Of a stretch of 64,000 nt of DNA, positions 16,624 to 24,718 are shown one piece after another. Numbering within the stretch: the stretch's first letter is position 1; each line of letters starts with the position of its first letter. Origin of the DNA: Bradyrhizobium icense (GTDB taxonomy: Bacteria > Pseudomonadota > Alphaproteobacteria > Rhizobiales > Xanthobacteraceae); contig NZ_CP016428.1 in NCBI RefSeq assembly GCF_001693385.1, positions 4,836,001 to 4,900,000 of the forward strand, written 5' to 3'. A program made the position numbers and the translations under genes. Below the pieces are notes generated by a model. The model searched no databases. It was not told the origin of the DNA and worked only from the letters and a program-made list of their open reading frames with translations.

Positions 16624-17325
16624 ATGATCGAGATTGCGTTGGCACTTGCTGCTGGCCTCCTGACGGCGGCGGCCCCCTGCATCCTGCCACTGCTTCCGGT
16701 CTTGCTGGGCGCCTCCATTGGCCGGGAGGACCGGTGGCGGCCGCTCTTTCTCGCGGCCGGATTCATCATCGCCTTCTCCGGTTTCGCGATCTTGTTCGGC
16801 TCCTTCTCGACGGTGCTTGGCTTATCGCACGACACGCTGCGGACCGTCTCCGTCATCCTGCTTGGCAGCTTTGGCGTATTGCTGTTGTGGCCGCAGCCAT
16901 ACGAGCGGCTCATGACGAGGTTTCACGGCCTGCTCTCGTTCGCCGACAACATCGTCGCGCGCGCCGGATCAGGGAATGCAGGGGGTCTCGTTGTTGGGCT
17001 GGCGCTCGGCGTGCTCTGGACGCCGTGCGCCGGGCCGGTGCTCGGCTCCATTCTCACGCTGATCGCAACATCGGAAAACCTGGCACGCGCTGCGCTGCTG
17101 CTTGTCATCTACGCTGTCGGAGCAGCCGTTCCGATCCTCCTGATCGCCTACGGCGGACAATACGCGACCACGCAAGTGCGTAGGCTTGCGCCCTACACTG
17201 TCGCCTTGCAGCGAACATTTGGTGCGGCGGTGCTCCTCGTCGCGCTGGCCTTCTACACGCAATACGACAGCATCGTCGCTGTCTGGTTTTCGGTGCTCTA
17301 TCCGAATCTTCAACTGGGATTATGA
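16624..17325 (+). CDS. ccdA: CcdA-family thiol-disulfide transmembrane protein
   Basis: A 233-residue inner-membrane protein with six hydrophobic helices. The two conserved redox cysteines are in AAPCILPLLPVLLG (about residue 19) and GVLWTPCAGPVLG (about residue 139), as in CcdA/DsbD-beta. CcdA carries reducing equivalents from cytoplasmic thioredoxin across the membrane to periplasmic partners. The next gene, a periplasmic thioredoxin-like protein, overlaps it by 4 bp and is the obvious partner. Together the two resemble a split form of mycobacterial DipZ. Confidence 0.88.
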   Translation: MIEIALALAAGLLTAAAPCILPLLPVLLGASIGREDRWRPLFLAAGFIIAFSGFAILFGSFSTVLGLSHDTLRTVSVILLGSFGVLLLWPQPYERLMTRFHGLLSFADNIVARAGSGNAGGLVVGLALGVLWTPCAGPVLGSILTLIATSENLARAALLLVIYAVGAAVPILLIAYGGQYATTQVRRLAPYTVALQRTFGAAVLLVALAFYTQYDSIVAVWFSVLYPNLQLGL

Positions 17326-18308
17326 CAATGCGCAAGCTTCTCAGCCTGATCGTCCTCGCTTTCGTTGCCGTTCTTGCCATCGCGCAATTTGGCCCGTCCG
17401 CACTGCTCAGCAACGAAACCCCGCGGCAGGAACCCCGGCCCGCGCCGGAGTTTTCCGGGATTTCCGCCTGGCTGAATTCGCCGCCGCTGACGGTGGAGAG
17501 CCTCCGCGGCAAGGTCGTGCTGGTTCAGTTCTGGACCTACTCCTGCATCAACTGCCTTCGCACGTTGCCCTGCGTCACCAAATGGCATGAGCAATACAAG
17601 GACAAAGGACTTGTCGTACTCGGCGTGCACACGCCCGAATTCGCCTTCGAGAAGGAACGTGCGAATGTCGAGACCGCCATCAAGCGCCTGGGCATTCATT
17701 ATCCTGTGGCGCAAGACAATCAGTATCGCACTTGGCGCGCCTTCGGAAATCAGTACTGGCCGGCCGCGTATCTGATCGACAGGTCCGGAACGATTGTCGC
17801 GACGCAGTTCGGCGAGGGCGGCTATCAGCAAATGGAAAACGCCATCGCGCGTCTTGTCGGCGAAGCCATGCCCACGGCGCAAACAACGGATCCGGATTTG
17901 AGCGCTGTCGCAACGCCCGAGTTGTATCTCGGTTCCGAGAAGAACGATGGCGCCATCGTCGAGACGCAAGAAGCGGCGCGCGGCGAATGGGCCTACGCGC
18001 TGCCGGACAACATACCGCCGAACCGGTTCGCCCTCTCCGGCCTCTGGAACGTGACGGACGATCGCGCCACCTCGTCGGCAGACGGTGACGAAATCCTGCT
18101 TCGCTTCAACGCGCCCAAGGTCAATCTGGTAGCTGGCAGCCTGTCGCCGCAGACATTGTCCGTGACTGTCGACGGAACGCCCCAGCCGCCAGTCACCATC
18201 GATGGAAGCAGGCTTTATCCCCTCTATAGCGGCGCCGGCGGCGAGCACGTGTTGCGCCTGAAAGCGCCCAAGGCTGGCCTGAGCGCGTACACCTTTACGT
18301 TCGGCTGA
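17322..18308 (+). CDS. periplasmic thioredoxin-like protein with C-terminal DipZ-like domain
   Basis: A 328-residue protein with an N-terminal signal or anchor helix (residues about 4-22). The thioredoxin domain (about 40-180) has the active site FWTYSCINCLRTLPC, CxxC plus an extra Cys, and the family's WPAAYLIDRSG cis-Pro region. The last ~125 residues form a beta-rich domain (GEWAYALPDN...VTIDGSRLYPLYSG...YTFTFG) like the carbohydrate-binding-type C-terminus of DipZ. The start overlaps the ccdA stop (ATGA), so the two are translationally coupled. Electrons should flow CcdA to this protein to unknown periplasmic targets. Confidence 0.85.
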   Translation: MTMRKLLSLIVLAFVAVLAIAQFGPSALLSNETPRQEPRPAPEFSGISAWLNSPPLTVESLRGKVVLVQFWTYSCINCLRTLPCVTKWHEQYKDKGLVVLGVHTPEFAFEKERANVETAIKRLGIHYPVAQDNQYRTWRAFGNQYWPAAYLIDRSGTIVATQFGEGGYQQMENAIARLVGEAMPTAQTTDPDLSAVATPELYLGSEKNDGAIVETQEAARGEWAYALPDNIPPNRFALSGLWNVTDDRATSSADGDEILLRFNAPKVNLVAGSLSPQTLSVTVDGTPQPPVTIDGSRLYPLYSGAGGEHVLRLKAPKAGLSAYTFTFG

Positions 18309-18602
18309 ACGCGACCGCCGGACGATGCCGCGACTTCTGATTCAACTGTCAAACAGCGTGGTGGTATTGGGCCGCAGCCTGTGGAGACGTGGATTGCTTC
18401 GCGGAGCCTGTCATCCGGCGGCGCTTTCGCGCCGACCGGGTGGCTCGCAATGAAGGCGGTGACATCCTGCGGCATCCTCACGCCGGCACCTGCCTGGTCC
18501 GCGCCGCTGTTACGGCCCGGAACGTCAGCATGATCAGGAAACGCAGCAGCTCAGGCCACCACGACTTGACCTGCTGCAGATTCATGCAATATAAATAGTT
18601 AC

Positions 18603-19067
18603 ATGAAACGAGATAGTAGACTTTCAGGCATACTCCACGTGCTGCTGCACATGGCCGAGCGGAAGGAGCCGGTGACTTCCGAAGCGCTTGCACGGGCCAT
18701 GGACACCAATCCCGTGGTGATCCGGCGGATCATGTCCGGACTTCGCGATCGGGGGTATGTGCGGTCGGAGAAAGGCCATGGTGGCGGATGGACCCTCGCC
18801 CGCGATCTCGCGACGATATCGCTGCGGGATATCTATCAGGCGCTCGGCCAGCCTTCGCTGTTCGCCGTGGGCAACAGAACGGAAGCACCCGGCTGTCTTG
18901 TCGAGCAGGCCGTGAATGCGGCGCTCGACCGGGCGTTCGACGAGGCGGAGGCGCTGTTGCTCTCCCGTCTTGCGGATGTGACGCTTGCGATGTTGAGCAC
19001 CGACTTTCAGAAGCGCCTGGGCGATCGGCGCAACCGTCATCGTCTGGAGATCGCCCATGCATCATGA
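18603..19067 (+). CDS. Rrf2 family transcriptional regulator
   Basis: A 154-residue Rrf2-type winged-helix protein: [27 protein letters not shown], the [34 protein letters not shown] recognition helix and wing. Only one cysteine lies in the sensor region (APGCLVEQ), not the three of IscR/NsrR, so it probably does not hold a classical Fe-S cluster; it resembles the YwnA-type single-Cys group. The 294 bp upstream hold no gene. The stop overlaps the following methyltransferase by 11 bp, so the two are coupled. A second close relative is at 27260. Confidence 0.88.
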   Translation: MKRDSRLSGILHVLLHMAERKEPVTSEALARAMDTNPVVIRRIMSGLRDRGYVRSEKGHGGGWTLARDLATISLRDIYQALGQPSLFAVGNRTEAPGCLVEQAVNAALDRAFDEAEALLLSRLADVTLAMLSTDFQKRLGDRRNRHRLEIAHAS

Positions 19068-19758
19068 CGCGGCCGCCAACGCCATGTTGGCTCACTTCTC
19101 CGATCCAGAGGCGGTCAGGCGATATGCGGATGGGCCGCCGCGATTCGTGCCCGGCTTTGCGGACCTTCATCGCATGACCCGCATCCTGCTGATGGAGCAG
19201 GCTGCGCCAGAGGCGCGGGTGCTGGTGCTCGGCGCGGGTGGCGGCCTGGAGTTGAAGGCATTGGCGGAGGCAGAGCCGCGCTGGAGGTTCTTTGGCGTCG
19301 ATCCCGCCTCCGAGATGCTGAAGCTGGCCGAGCAGACGCTTGGACCATTCAATGCGCGTGTGCAGTTGCAGCAGGGTTATATCGACGATGCGCCCGATGG
19401 GCCGTTCGATGCCGCCACCTGTCTGCTCACGCTGCATTTCCTGGATGTCGACGAACGGCGGCGGACGGCCAGGGAAATCCACCGCCGGCTCAGACCCGGA
19501 GCGCCGTTCGTAGCCGCCCATTCCAGTTTTCCGCAGCAGGACAGCCAGCGGGCGCGATGGCTATCGCGCTATGCCGCTTATGCAATCGCCTCTGGCGCCG
19601 ATCCGAACCAGGCCAACACTGCACGTGCGGCTGTCGAGGCACGCTTGAACCTGCTCAGCCCGGAGCAGGATGCACAAATTCTGCGTGAGGCCGGATTCCG
19701 GGATGTGGAGTTGTTCTACGCCGCCTTTACCTGGCGCGGCTGGATTGCGTATGCGTAA
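19057..19758 (+). CDS. class I SAM-dependent methyltransferase
   Basis: A 233-residue methyltransferase starting inside the Rrf2 gene (ATG 19057, GGAGA upstream). Motif I is [17 protein letters not shown] (about residues 55-70), the acidic ribose-binding residue is in [11 protein letters not shown], and the later [16 protein letters not shown] holds motif IV. The architecture resembles tellurite-resistance/ubiE-like small-molecule methyltransferases. The substrate is unknown; coupling to an Rrf2 sensor suggests it acts on whatever the regulator senses. Confidence 0.85.
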   Translation: MHHDAAANAMLAHFSDPEAVRRYADGPPRFVPGFADLHRMTRILLMEQAAPEARVLVLGAGGGLELKALAEAEPRWRFFGVDPASEMLKLAEQTLGPFNARVQLQQGYIDDAPDGPFDAATCLLTLHFLDVDERRRTAREIHRRLRPGAPFVAAHSSFPQQDSQRARWLSRYAAYAIASGADPNQANTARAAVEARLNLLSPEQDAQILREAGFRDVELFYAAFTWRGWIAYA

Positions 19759-19801
19759 AGCGTGGTAGTCGGTACCCGATTCAGTTGTCCAACAACCAAT
19801 C

Positions 19802-20299
19802 ATGACCATCCGTCCGATTGTCAGATACCCCGATCCTCGGCTTGCGCTCCCGGCGCAGCCGGTAACGGTGTTTGACGACGCGCTGCGCGACCTGGCGAGA
19901 GACCTGCTCGAGACGATGCACGCCGCGCCCGGCATCGGGATCACCGCGTCGCATATCGGCGTCTCCCTGCGGGTCGTGGTGCTCGACCTCGACCCCATCG
20001 ACGGTGCACGGACCTACGTCAATCCCGAGATCATTTGGGCCTCGCCCGAAATGATCGTGCATCAGGAAGGCAGCGTCTCGATGCCGGGAGTTAGTGACGA
20101 AGTTCGGCGTCATGCGCGCGTTCGGATCAGCTATCACGACGTTGACGGCAATTCACACCCCGAGGAATCCGAGGGATTGCGCGCCGTCTGCCATCAGCAT
20201 GAGATCGATCAGCTCAATGGCCTGTTCTGGATTCAGCGCCTATCCCGCCTGAAGCGCGAGCGGTTGATCAAGCGTTTCGAGAAGATCTCGCGGGGCTGA
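19802..20299 (+). CDS. peptide-deformylase-like protein with altered metal site
   Basis: A 165-residue protein with the peptide deformylase layout: motif I GIGITASHIG (normally GxGxAAxQ), motif II EGSVSMPG (normally EGCLS) and motif III QHEIDQLNG (normally QHEIDHLNG). The metal ligands of E. coli PDF are Cys90, His132 and His136; the matching positions here are Ser91, His133 and Gln137, so two of three ligands are lost, while the catalytic Glu134 remains. It is unlikely to be the housekeeping deformylase. It may be a non-catalytic paralogue or act with different chemistry. A strong bidirectional terminator separates it from the convergent MFS gene. Confidence 0.82.
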   Translation: MTIRPIVRYPDPRLALPAQPVTVFDDALRDLARDLLETMHAAPGIGITASHIGVSLRVVVLDLDPIDGARTYVNPEIIWASPEMIVHQEGSVSMPGVSDEVRRHARVRISYHDVDGNSHPEESEGLRAVCHQHEIDQLNGLFWIQRLSRLKRERLIKRFEKISRG

Positions 20300-20308
20300 G
20301 GATAGATT

Positions 20309-20336
20309 GGGCGGAATACGCTCTGCTATTCCGCCC
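20309..20336. terminator. bidirectional hairpin terminator
   Basis: GGGCGGAATA (20309-20318) and TATTCCGCCC (20327-20336) form a perfect 10-bp stem with an 8-base loop, exactly between the convergent deformylase-like and MFS genes. There is no long T-run on either side, so termination may be partly intrinsic. Confidence 0.75.
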
Positions 20337-20341
20337 TGCCT

Positions 20342-21550
20342 CTACGCCGGCACCGGCGCAGCGCGCGCCACCATCATCGGCCTGAACGTCATCATGATCA
20401 GGAACGCGCCGAGCCCCATGATCCACGAGCCGATATAGAGCCAGGCATAGCTGGCAAACGTGTCGTAGATCAAACCGCCGGCCAAGGGTCCCGTCGCCAT
20501 GCCGAGGCTGCCGGCCATCGCGGTGCCACCGATCACGGTGCCCATCATGCGCAGCGGAAAGTTTTCGCGCACGAGCACGGCATAGAGGGGCATGGTGCCG
20601 GCATAGAGGAAGCCGAATAGCGCGGCGACTGCATAGAACGCGGCGAGATCGCGCACGAAGACGTAACCGAGTGCGCCGAACGCCTGCGCCAGCAAGCCAA
20701 AGACGAGCACACGCTTGGCGCCAAAACGATCGCCGAGCAAGCCGAAGGCGATGCGGCCGCCCATCCCCGCCAGGCCCTCGATGCTGTAGATGGTGACGGC
20801 GGCGATTATCGGGATGCCGCAACTGATGGCGTAGCTCACGGTATGGATGATCGGGCCCGAATGCGTGGCGCAACAGAAGAAATTCGTCAGCAGCAGAATG
20901 ATGAATTGCGGCGAGCGCAGCGCCTGCGCAAGTGTCATCTCCGGTTCGGCCGCTACGCCTGACGGCGCGGACGCCCCCTCGAGCGCCGGCGCGCGGCGCA
21001 CCAGCAGCGAAACCGGGATCATGATCGCGGCGACGACGAGCGCCACGATCTGCATCGAGGTGCGCCAATCGTGGTTGGAGACCAGCCAGGCGGCCAGCGG
21101 CGACATCGTCATCGGCGCCATGCCCATGCCGGCCGAGACCAGCGACACTGCCAGGCTGCGGTGAGTATCGAACCAGCCGGTCACGCAAGCCATCATCGGC
21201 GCGAAGATCGCAGCCGTGGCGCCGCCGACCATCAGCCCGAAGACGAATTGAAACCCGACCAGCGAGGTCGCAAGGCTCGCCAGCCCAAGGCTCGCCGCAA
21301 GCACGACCGATCCGGTCAGCACCACCGGCAGCGGCCCCAGCCGGTCGGACAAGGTGCCCCAGATCATGCTGGTGAAGGCCATCGCGAGAAAGCCGATCGT
21401 CATCGCGCTGGATATGCCGGTCACCGACCAGCCGGTATCCCGCGCGATCGGCTGCAAGAACACCGGCAGCGAAAACATGCCCCCGATCGCGACACAGCCA
21501 AGCAGGCCTCCGGCCGCGACGATTACCCAGCGATACTGCGAATTGGTCAT
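20342..21550 (-). CDS. MFS transporter
   Basis: A 402-residue protein with 12 predicted helices and the MFS motif A between helices 2 and 3 (GTLSDRLGPLPV) plus its half-repeat GLLGDRFGAKRV between helices 8 and 9. The TGWSVTGISSAMTIGF opening is typical of the monocarboxylate/oxalate-formate (OFA/MCT-like) branch. The substrate is uncertain, probably a small organic anion. It is monocistronic, ending at the bidirectional hairpin at 20309. Confidence 0.87.
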   Translation of the reverse strand: MTNSQYRWVIVAAGGLLGCVAIGGMFSLPVFLQPIARDTGWSVTGISSAMTIGFLAMAFTSMIWGTLSDRLGPLPVVLTGSVVLAASLGLASLATSLVGFQFVFGLMVGGATAAIFAPMMACVTGWFDTHRSLAVSLVSAGMGMAPMTMSPLAAWLVSNHDWRTSMQIVALVVAAIMIPVSLLVRRAPALEGASAPSGVAAEPEMTLAQALRSPQFIILLLTNFFCCATHSGPIIHTVSYAISCGIPIIAAVTIYSIEGLAGMGGRIAFGLLGDRFGAKRVLVFGLLAQAFGALGYVFVRDLAAFYAVAALFGFLYAGTMPLYAVLVRENFPLRMMGTVIGGTAMAGSLGMATGPLAGGLIYDTFASYAWLYIGSWIMGLGAFLIMMTFRPMMVARAAPVPA

Positions 21551-21627
21551 TCCTGGTCTCCTGACAGCCTCTTCGGCTGGAAGACGAACGGAATGGGCCG
21601 CAGCCGACAGGCCGAGGACGGTCGAAA

Positions 21628-21662
21628 CTCACTTTTTTGCGAGCGAGGCGGATTCGTTCTGC
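21628..21662. repeat. left copy of 35-bp direct repeat flanking arginase-family gene
   Basis: The 35 bases from CTCACTTTTTTGCGAGCG to GATTCGTTCTGC recur at 22788-22822 with one mismatch (21650 G versus 22810 A). The spacing is exactly 1160 bp and the pair encloses the whole arginase-family gene. On the minus strand both copies read NESASLAKK followed by a stop codon, which could be the leftover end of a coding sequence. Confidence 0.85.
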
Positions 21663-21824
21663 TGATACATCTGGGCTTCCATATCTTACCGCTTACCAGC
21701 GAGCGCCCCTGCGGAACACGACGGACGTTTTGTCGGTTCAACGTGTGATTTCTTGCGGCAAGGATGGGCTTTCCACTGTCTGCGACGGGCTACGCCCGAG
21801 CTCAAAACGTCCGGAGAAGGCACC

Positions 21825-22751
21825 GTGCGAGCTACGAGCAACCGCCTAACCGTTATTGGAGCGCCGACAAGCGCCGGGGCATATGCCCCTGGGCAGGAAA
21901 AAGCACCCGAAGCATTTCGGCGCCATGGATTGATTCCCGCCTTGGAGCGTGTCGGATGGCAAATTCGTGATATGGGCGATGTTTGCTATTTTCGTTGGCG
22001 TCCGGACCCCGGCAATCCGAAGTCGATGAACCTGGGAGCCGTGCGTGAAGCCGCGAGAGCCGTCTCCCAGCACGTCGCGCGCGCTATGGCGGATGGCGAG
22101 GCGGCACTCGTGCTCGGCGGTGACTGCACCATCGGGCTGGGGGTCGTTGCCGGCACGCTGGTCGACGATGCTTCGGTTGGATTGATCTATGTCGATGGTG
22201 ACGCAGATCTCAACGTGCCAGAAACCGCCGAAGGTTCACTTGACTGGACGGGCATCGCCCACATGCTTGACCTTCCCGGCGCGCTTCCTGAACTGAGCGA
22301 TCTCGCATCGAGAAGGCCAATGCTTGGTCCCTCCGAGGTGCTGCTGTTCGGCGCTCATGAGATCACAGCGCCCGAGTCAAGAACGATCGCCAGCAATAAC
22401 ATTAGACACATTGCTCTGGCGGAGATCAAAGCAGACCCGGGGGCTGCAGCCGAACAGGCAAGGGCCTGGGGACGCCGGTTTGATCGTCTGCTCGTTCATA
22501 TCGACATTGATGTGCTTGCATTCACGTCGTTTCCGGTTGCCGAGAACGTCCGCTACGGAGCGCGCGGCACCGGTCTCGAGTTGGAGGAGCTTGGCAACAT
22601 ACTGGATATCCTCCTGGCAGCCCCGAACTGGCGCGCACTTACCGTAGCCGAGTTGAATCCAGATCACGCACCCGATGAGACCGCCGCATTTGGCCGCCTC
22701 ATTGCTATGCTGACGCAGGCACTCGCACCCGTTGCAGCCGCCGACAGGTAG
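21825..22751 (+). CDS. arginase/agmatinase-family hydrolase with GGDC metal site
   Basis: A 308-residue ureohydrolase-fold protein. I chose GTG 21825 because GGAGAAGG lies 5 bases before it; a TTG at 21753 adds an unlikely leader. Counted this way, the arginase motifs fall at GGDC (98-101), D124-G-D126-A-D128 and D227-I-D229. Canonical enzymes have His at 101 and 126, so Cys and Asp replace two manganese ligands. A Cys for that first His is reminiscent of the N-hydroxyarginine hydrolase DcsB, which I recall as having one altered ligand. The substrate is probably a guanidino or related compound, but this is unproven. Direct repeats flank the gene. Confidence 0.82.
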   Translation: MRATSNRLTVIGAPTSAGAYAPGQEKAPEAFRRHGLIPALERVGWQIRDMGDVCYFRWRPDPGNPKSMNLGAVREAARAVSQHVARAMADGEAALVLGGDCTIGLGVVAGTLVDDASVGLIYVDGDADLNVPETAEGSLDWTGIAHMLDLPGALPELSDLASRRPMLGPSEVLLFGAHEITAPESRTIASNNIRHIALAEIKADPGAAAEQARAWGRRFDRLLVHIDIDVLAFTSFPVAENVRYGARGTGLELEELGNILDILLAAPNWRALTVAELNPDHAPDETAAFGRLIAMLTQALAPVAAADR

Positions 22752-23212
22752 GAACTGCGCGGTCGGGTACGCGCCAGGCCGCCGCAGCTCACTTTTTTGC
22801 GAGCGAGGCAGATTCGTTCTGCGGGTACACGATGCCAACGAGCCTGTGGAGCTGCTGTACCGGTCCGTCACAATTCTCCGCCCTTGTTTCAAAAGACGAA
22901 TTTTCGGCGATTCGAAATTGCTCGTTTTCAACGACTATCGACACCGGTCGATCGATTTTCAAAGTCGTCAACCGGAACGGTGCACGGACCCAACGGAAAG
23001 ACGATCGACGTCGGTTAAGGCGCATTCGTCGTCGCGCACCTGAAACCGACTTGTCCAAAATTCGTTGACCCGGCGCCAATGGAGATCGAGCGAGACAAAG
23101 GCGAGAGCATGCTCAGAAAATTGGCATGCGCCGACACTGGAGATGCATTCGGCCTTTCACCCGGATGGTGGCGGACCTCCGATCACGTCCGACAAATCAG
23201 AGGAATCTCCCG
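22752..23212 (+). other. intergenic stretch with repeat copy, no supported gene
   Basis: These 461 bases carry the right 35-bp repeat (22788-22822) and a lower-GC segment with several short frames on both strands, none with family-like sequence or a good ribosome-binding site. A minus-strand frame (22789-23079) ends in the repeat with the same NESASLAKK tail; it may be a decayed gene end. The LVIVD gene promoter must lie in the last part. Confidence 0.5.
22788..22822. repeat. right copy of 35-bp direct repeat flanking arginase-family gene
   Basis: It matches 21628-21662 at 34 of 35 positions in the same orientation. It begins 36 bp after the arginase-family stop codon. The pair could mark a duplication or insertion boundary of a 1.16-kb module. 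Confidence 0.85.
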
Positions 23213-24652
23213 ATGAGCGACAGTCCGCTTTCCCGCAGAAATATTCTACAGGTTCCGCTCGCCGGGCTCACTCTTGCCGCGGGCCAGACCGTGGCCTCCA
23301 GCATTGCCCCTGCGCAGACACGAACTGCGGTTCGTTCACCCGCAGGTGCGTACCTACACAACATCGAAGCGGTTGGGTACACCGATCTGGACCATCGACC
23401 CGCCTTCAAGATGGCCATCCGGGAAGTCAACCACCGATGGTTCTTGTACACCGGACACTTCTGGCATGCCGGATGGAGCATCGTGGATGTAACGAATCCG
23501 GCCAAGCCGCAGCTCGTGAACTTCGTGCCGTTTCCGAACGCCAATACCTGGACGCTGCAGATGGACCTCTCCGGCGACACCATGGTGACTGCGCTTGAAA
23601 AGCCATTCGCCAACTTCGGCCGCGATCCCAATGCTCCGTATGAGGAAGGGGTCCTGATTTGGGATATCGCTGATCCAACCAACCCGAAACAGCTTGGGCA
23701 CTATCGCACGGGCGGTATTGGCACACACCGCAACAGTTATCCTGGCGGGCGCTATGTTCACCTCGCGGCCGGCATGCCCGGTTACAAAGGCAATATCTAC
23801 GTCATACTTGATATCTCGGACCGATCTCATCCACGAGAAGCCGGACGCTGGTGGGTGCCGGGGCAACATGAAGCCGGCGGTGAGACACAACTCACGTCAG
23901 GAATTTCGGCCGAACGGCCGCCGCGTGCCCAACCACTCCGCTTGCGTCCCCAGTGCCTGTGCGGTGCGTTTTGCGGTAGCGCCGGCGCGGATGTATCGCT
24001 GCATGGTCCTCCCGTTCTGGCGGGAGATCTCGCTTATTTGCCGTACGGCGCAGCAGGCATCATTGTGCTCGATATCAGCGATGTCTCGCGTCCAGAACAG
24101 GTCGGATGCCTGAAGTTTAGCCCACCTTTCCATTCGCGTTTCGGCGTGCATGGTGTCCTGCCGGTCCCCGAGCGCGGCATCGCGTTCGCAAACTCGGAAA
24201 ACGTGACATACGGCAAGGGGCCTGCACATCACGCCTCGATTGTCGACATATCTAACCCGCAGGATCCGTATTTGCTGTCGCTACTTCCAGAGCCTGTTCC
24301 ACCTGAAGGCGCTTCATTCACGGACTTTACGACACGCGGTGGCTGGCGGGGACCGCACAACATCAACCATCATCAGCATCACCCCGACGTCCAAAAGCAA
24401 GGCAATCTTTTTTACATCGCACATTTCAACGCGGGACTCCGGATCTACGACGTCTCCAATCCGCGGCTCCCTCGCGAGACTGGCTACTTCATACCGCCCG
24501 AACCAACGCGGCGGTACGGCCCGCTGCCGGAAGACCAATTGGTCGTCCAAACGGAGGATGTGGTCGTAGACCGACGTGGCTTCATCTACATCAGCGACAA
24601 AAACCAGGGCATATGGATCCTGCGCTACACTGCCCCTCAGCCGGCGCACTAG
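23213..24652 (+). CDS. Tat-exported LVIVD-repeat beta-propeller-like protein
   Basis: A 479-residue protein from ATG 23213 (AGAGGA upstream). The N-terminus LSRRNILQVPLAGLTLAAG is a twin-arginine signal. The body has repeated strands of the LVIVD type: WSIVDVTNPAKPQLV, VLIWDIADPTNPKQLG, IYVILDISDRSHPREAG, IIVLDISDVSRPEQVG, SIVDISNPQDP and LRIYDVSNPRLPRE, likely a propeller in the periplasm. Between residues ~225 and 255 the sequence turns Arg/Cys/Pro-rich and loses the repeat character, possibly a compensated frameshift or an insertion. The function is unknown; binding or surface roles have been proposed for LVIVD proteins. Confidence 0.8.
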   Translation: MSDSPLSRRNILQVPLAGLTLAAGQTVASSIAPAQTRTAVRSPAGAYLHNIEAVGYTDLDHRPAFKMAIREVNHRWFLYTGHFWHAGWSIVDVTNPAKPQLVNFVPFPNANTWTLQMDLSGDTMVTALEKPFANFGRDPNAPYEEGVLIWDIADPTNPKQLGHYRTGGIGTHRNSYPGGRYVHLAAGMPGYKGNIYVILDISDRSHPREAGRWWVPGQHEAGGETQLTSGISAERPPRAQPLRLRPQCLCGAFCGSAGADVSLHGPPVLAGDLAYLPYGAAGIIVLDISDVSRPEQVGCLKFSPPFHSRFGVHGVLPVPERGIAFANSENVTYGKGPAHHASIVDISNPQDPYLLSLLPEPVPPEGASFTDFTTRGGWRGPHNINHHQHHPDVQKQGNLFYIAHFNAGLRIYDVSNPRLPRETGYFIPPEPTRRYGPLPEDQLVVQTEDVVVDRRGFIYISDKNQGIWILRYTAPQPAH

Positions 24653-24718
24653 GGTGTCGTGTCGAAGCCCGGTAAGTGGATGGAAGCGGCGCGAGGACTT
24701 GCCGAGCCCTTAAGTTTC

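Noticed and set aside
22789..23079. Minus-strand 96-codon frame ending in the right direct repeat
   Set aside because: No recognisable family, no convincing start, and its end is simply the repeat; listed as a possible gene remnant only.
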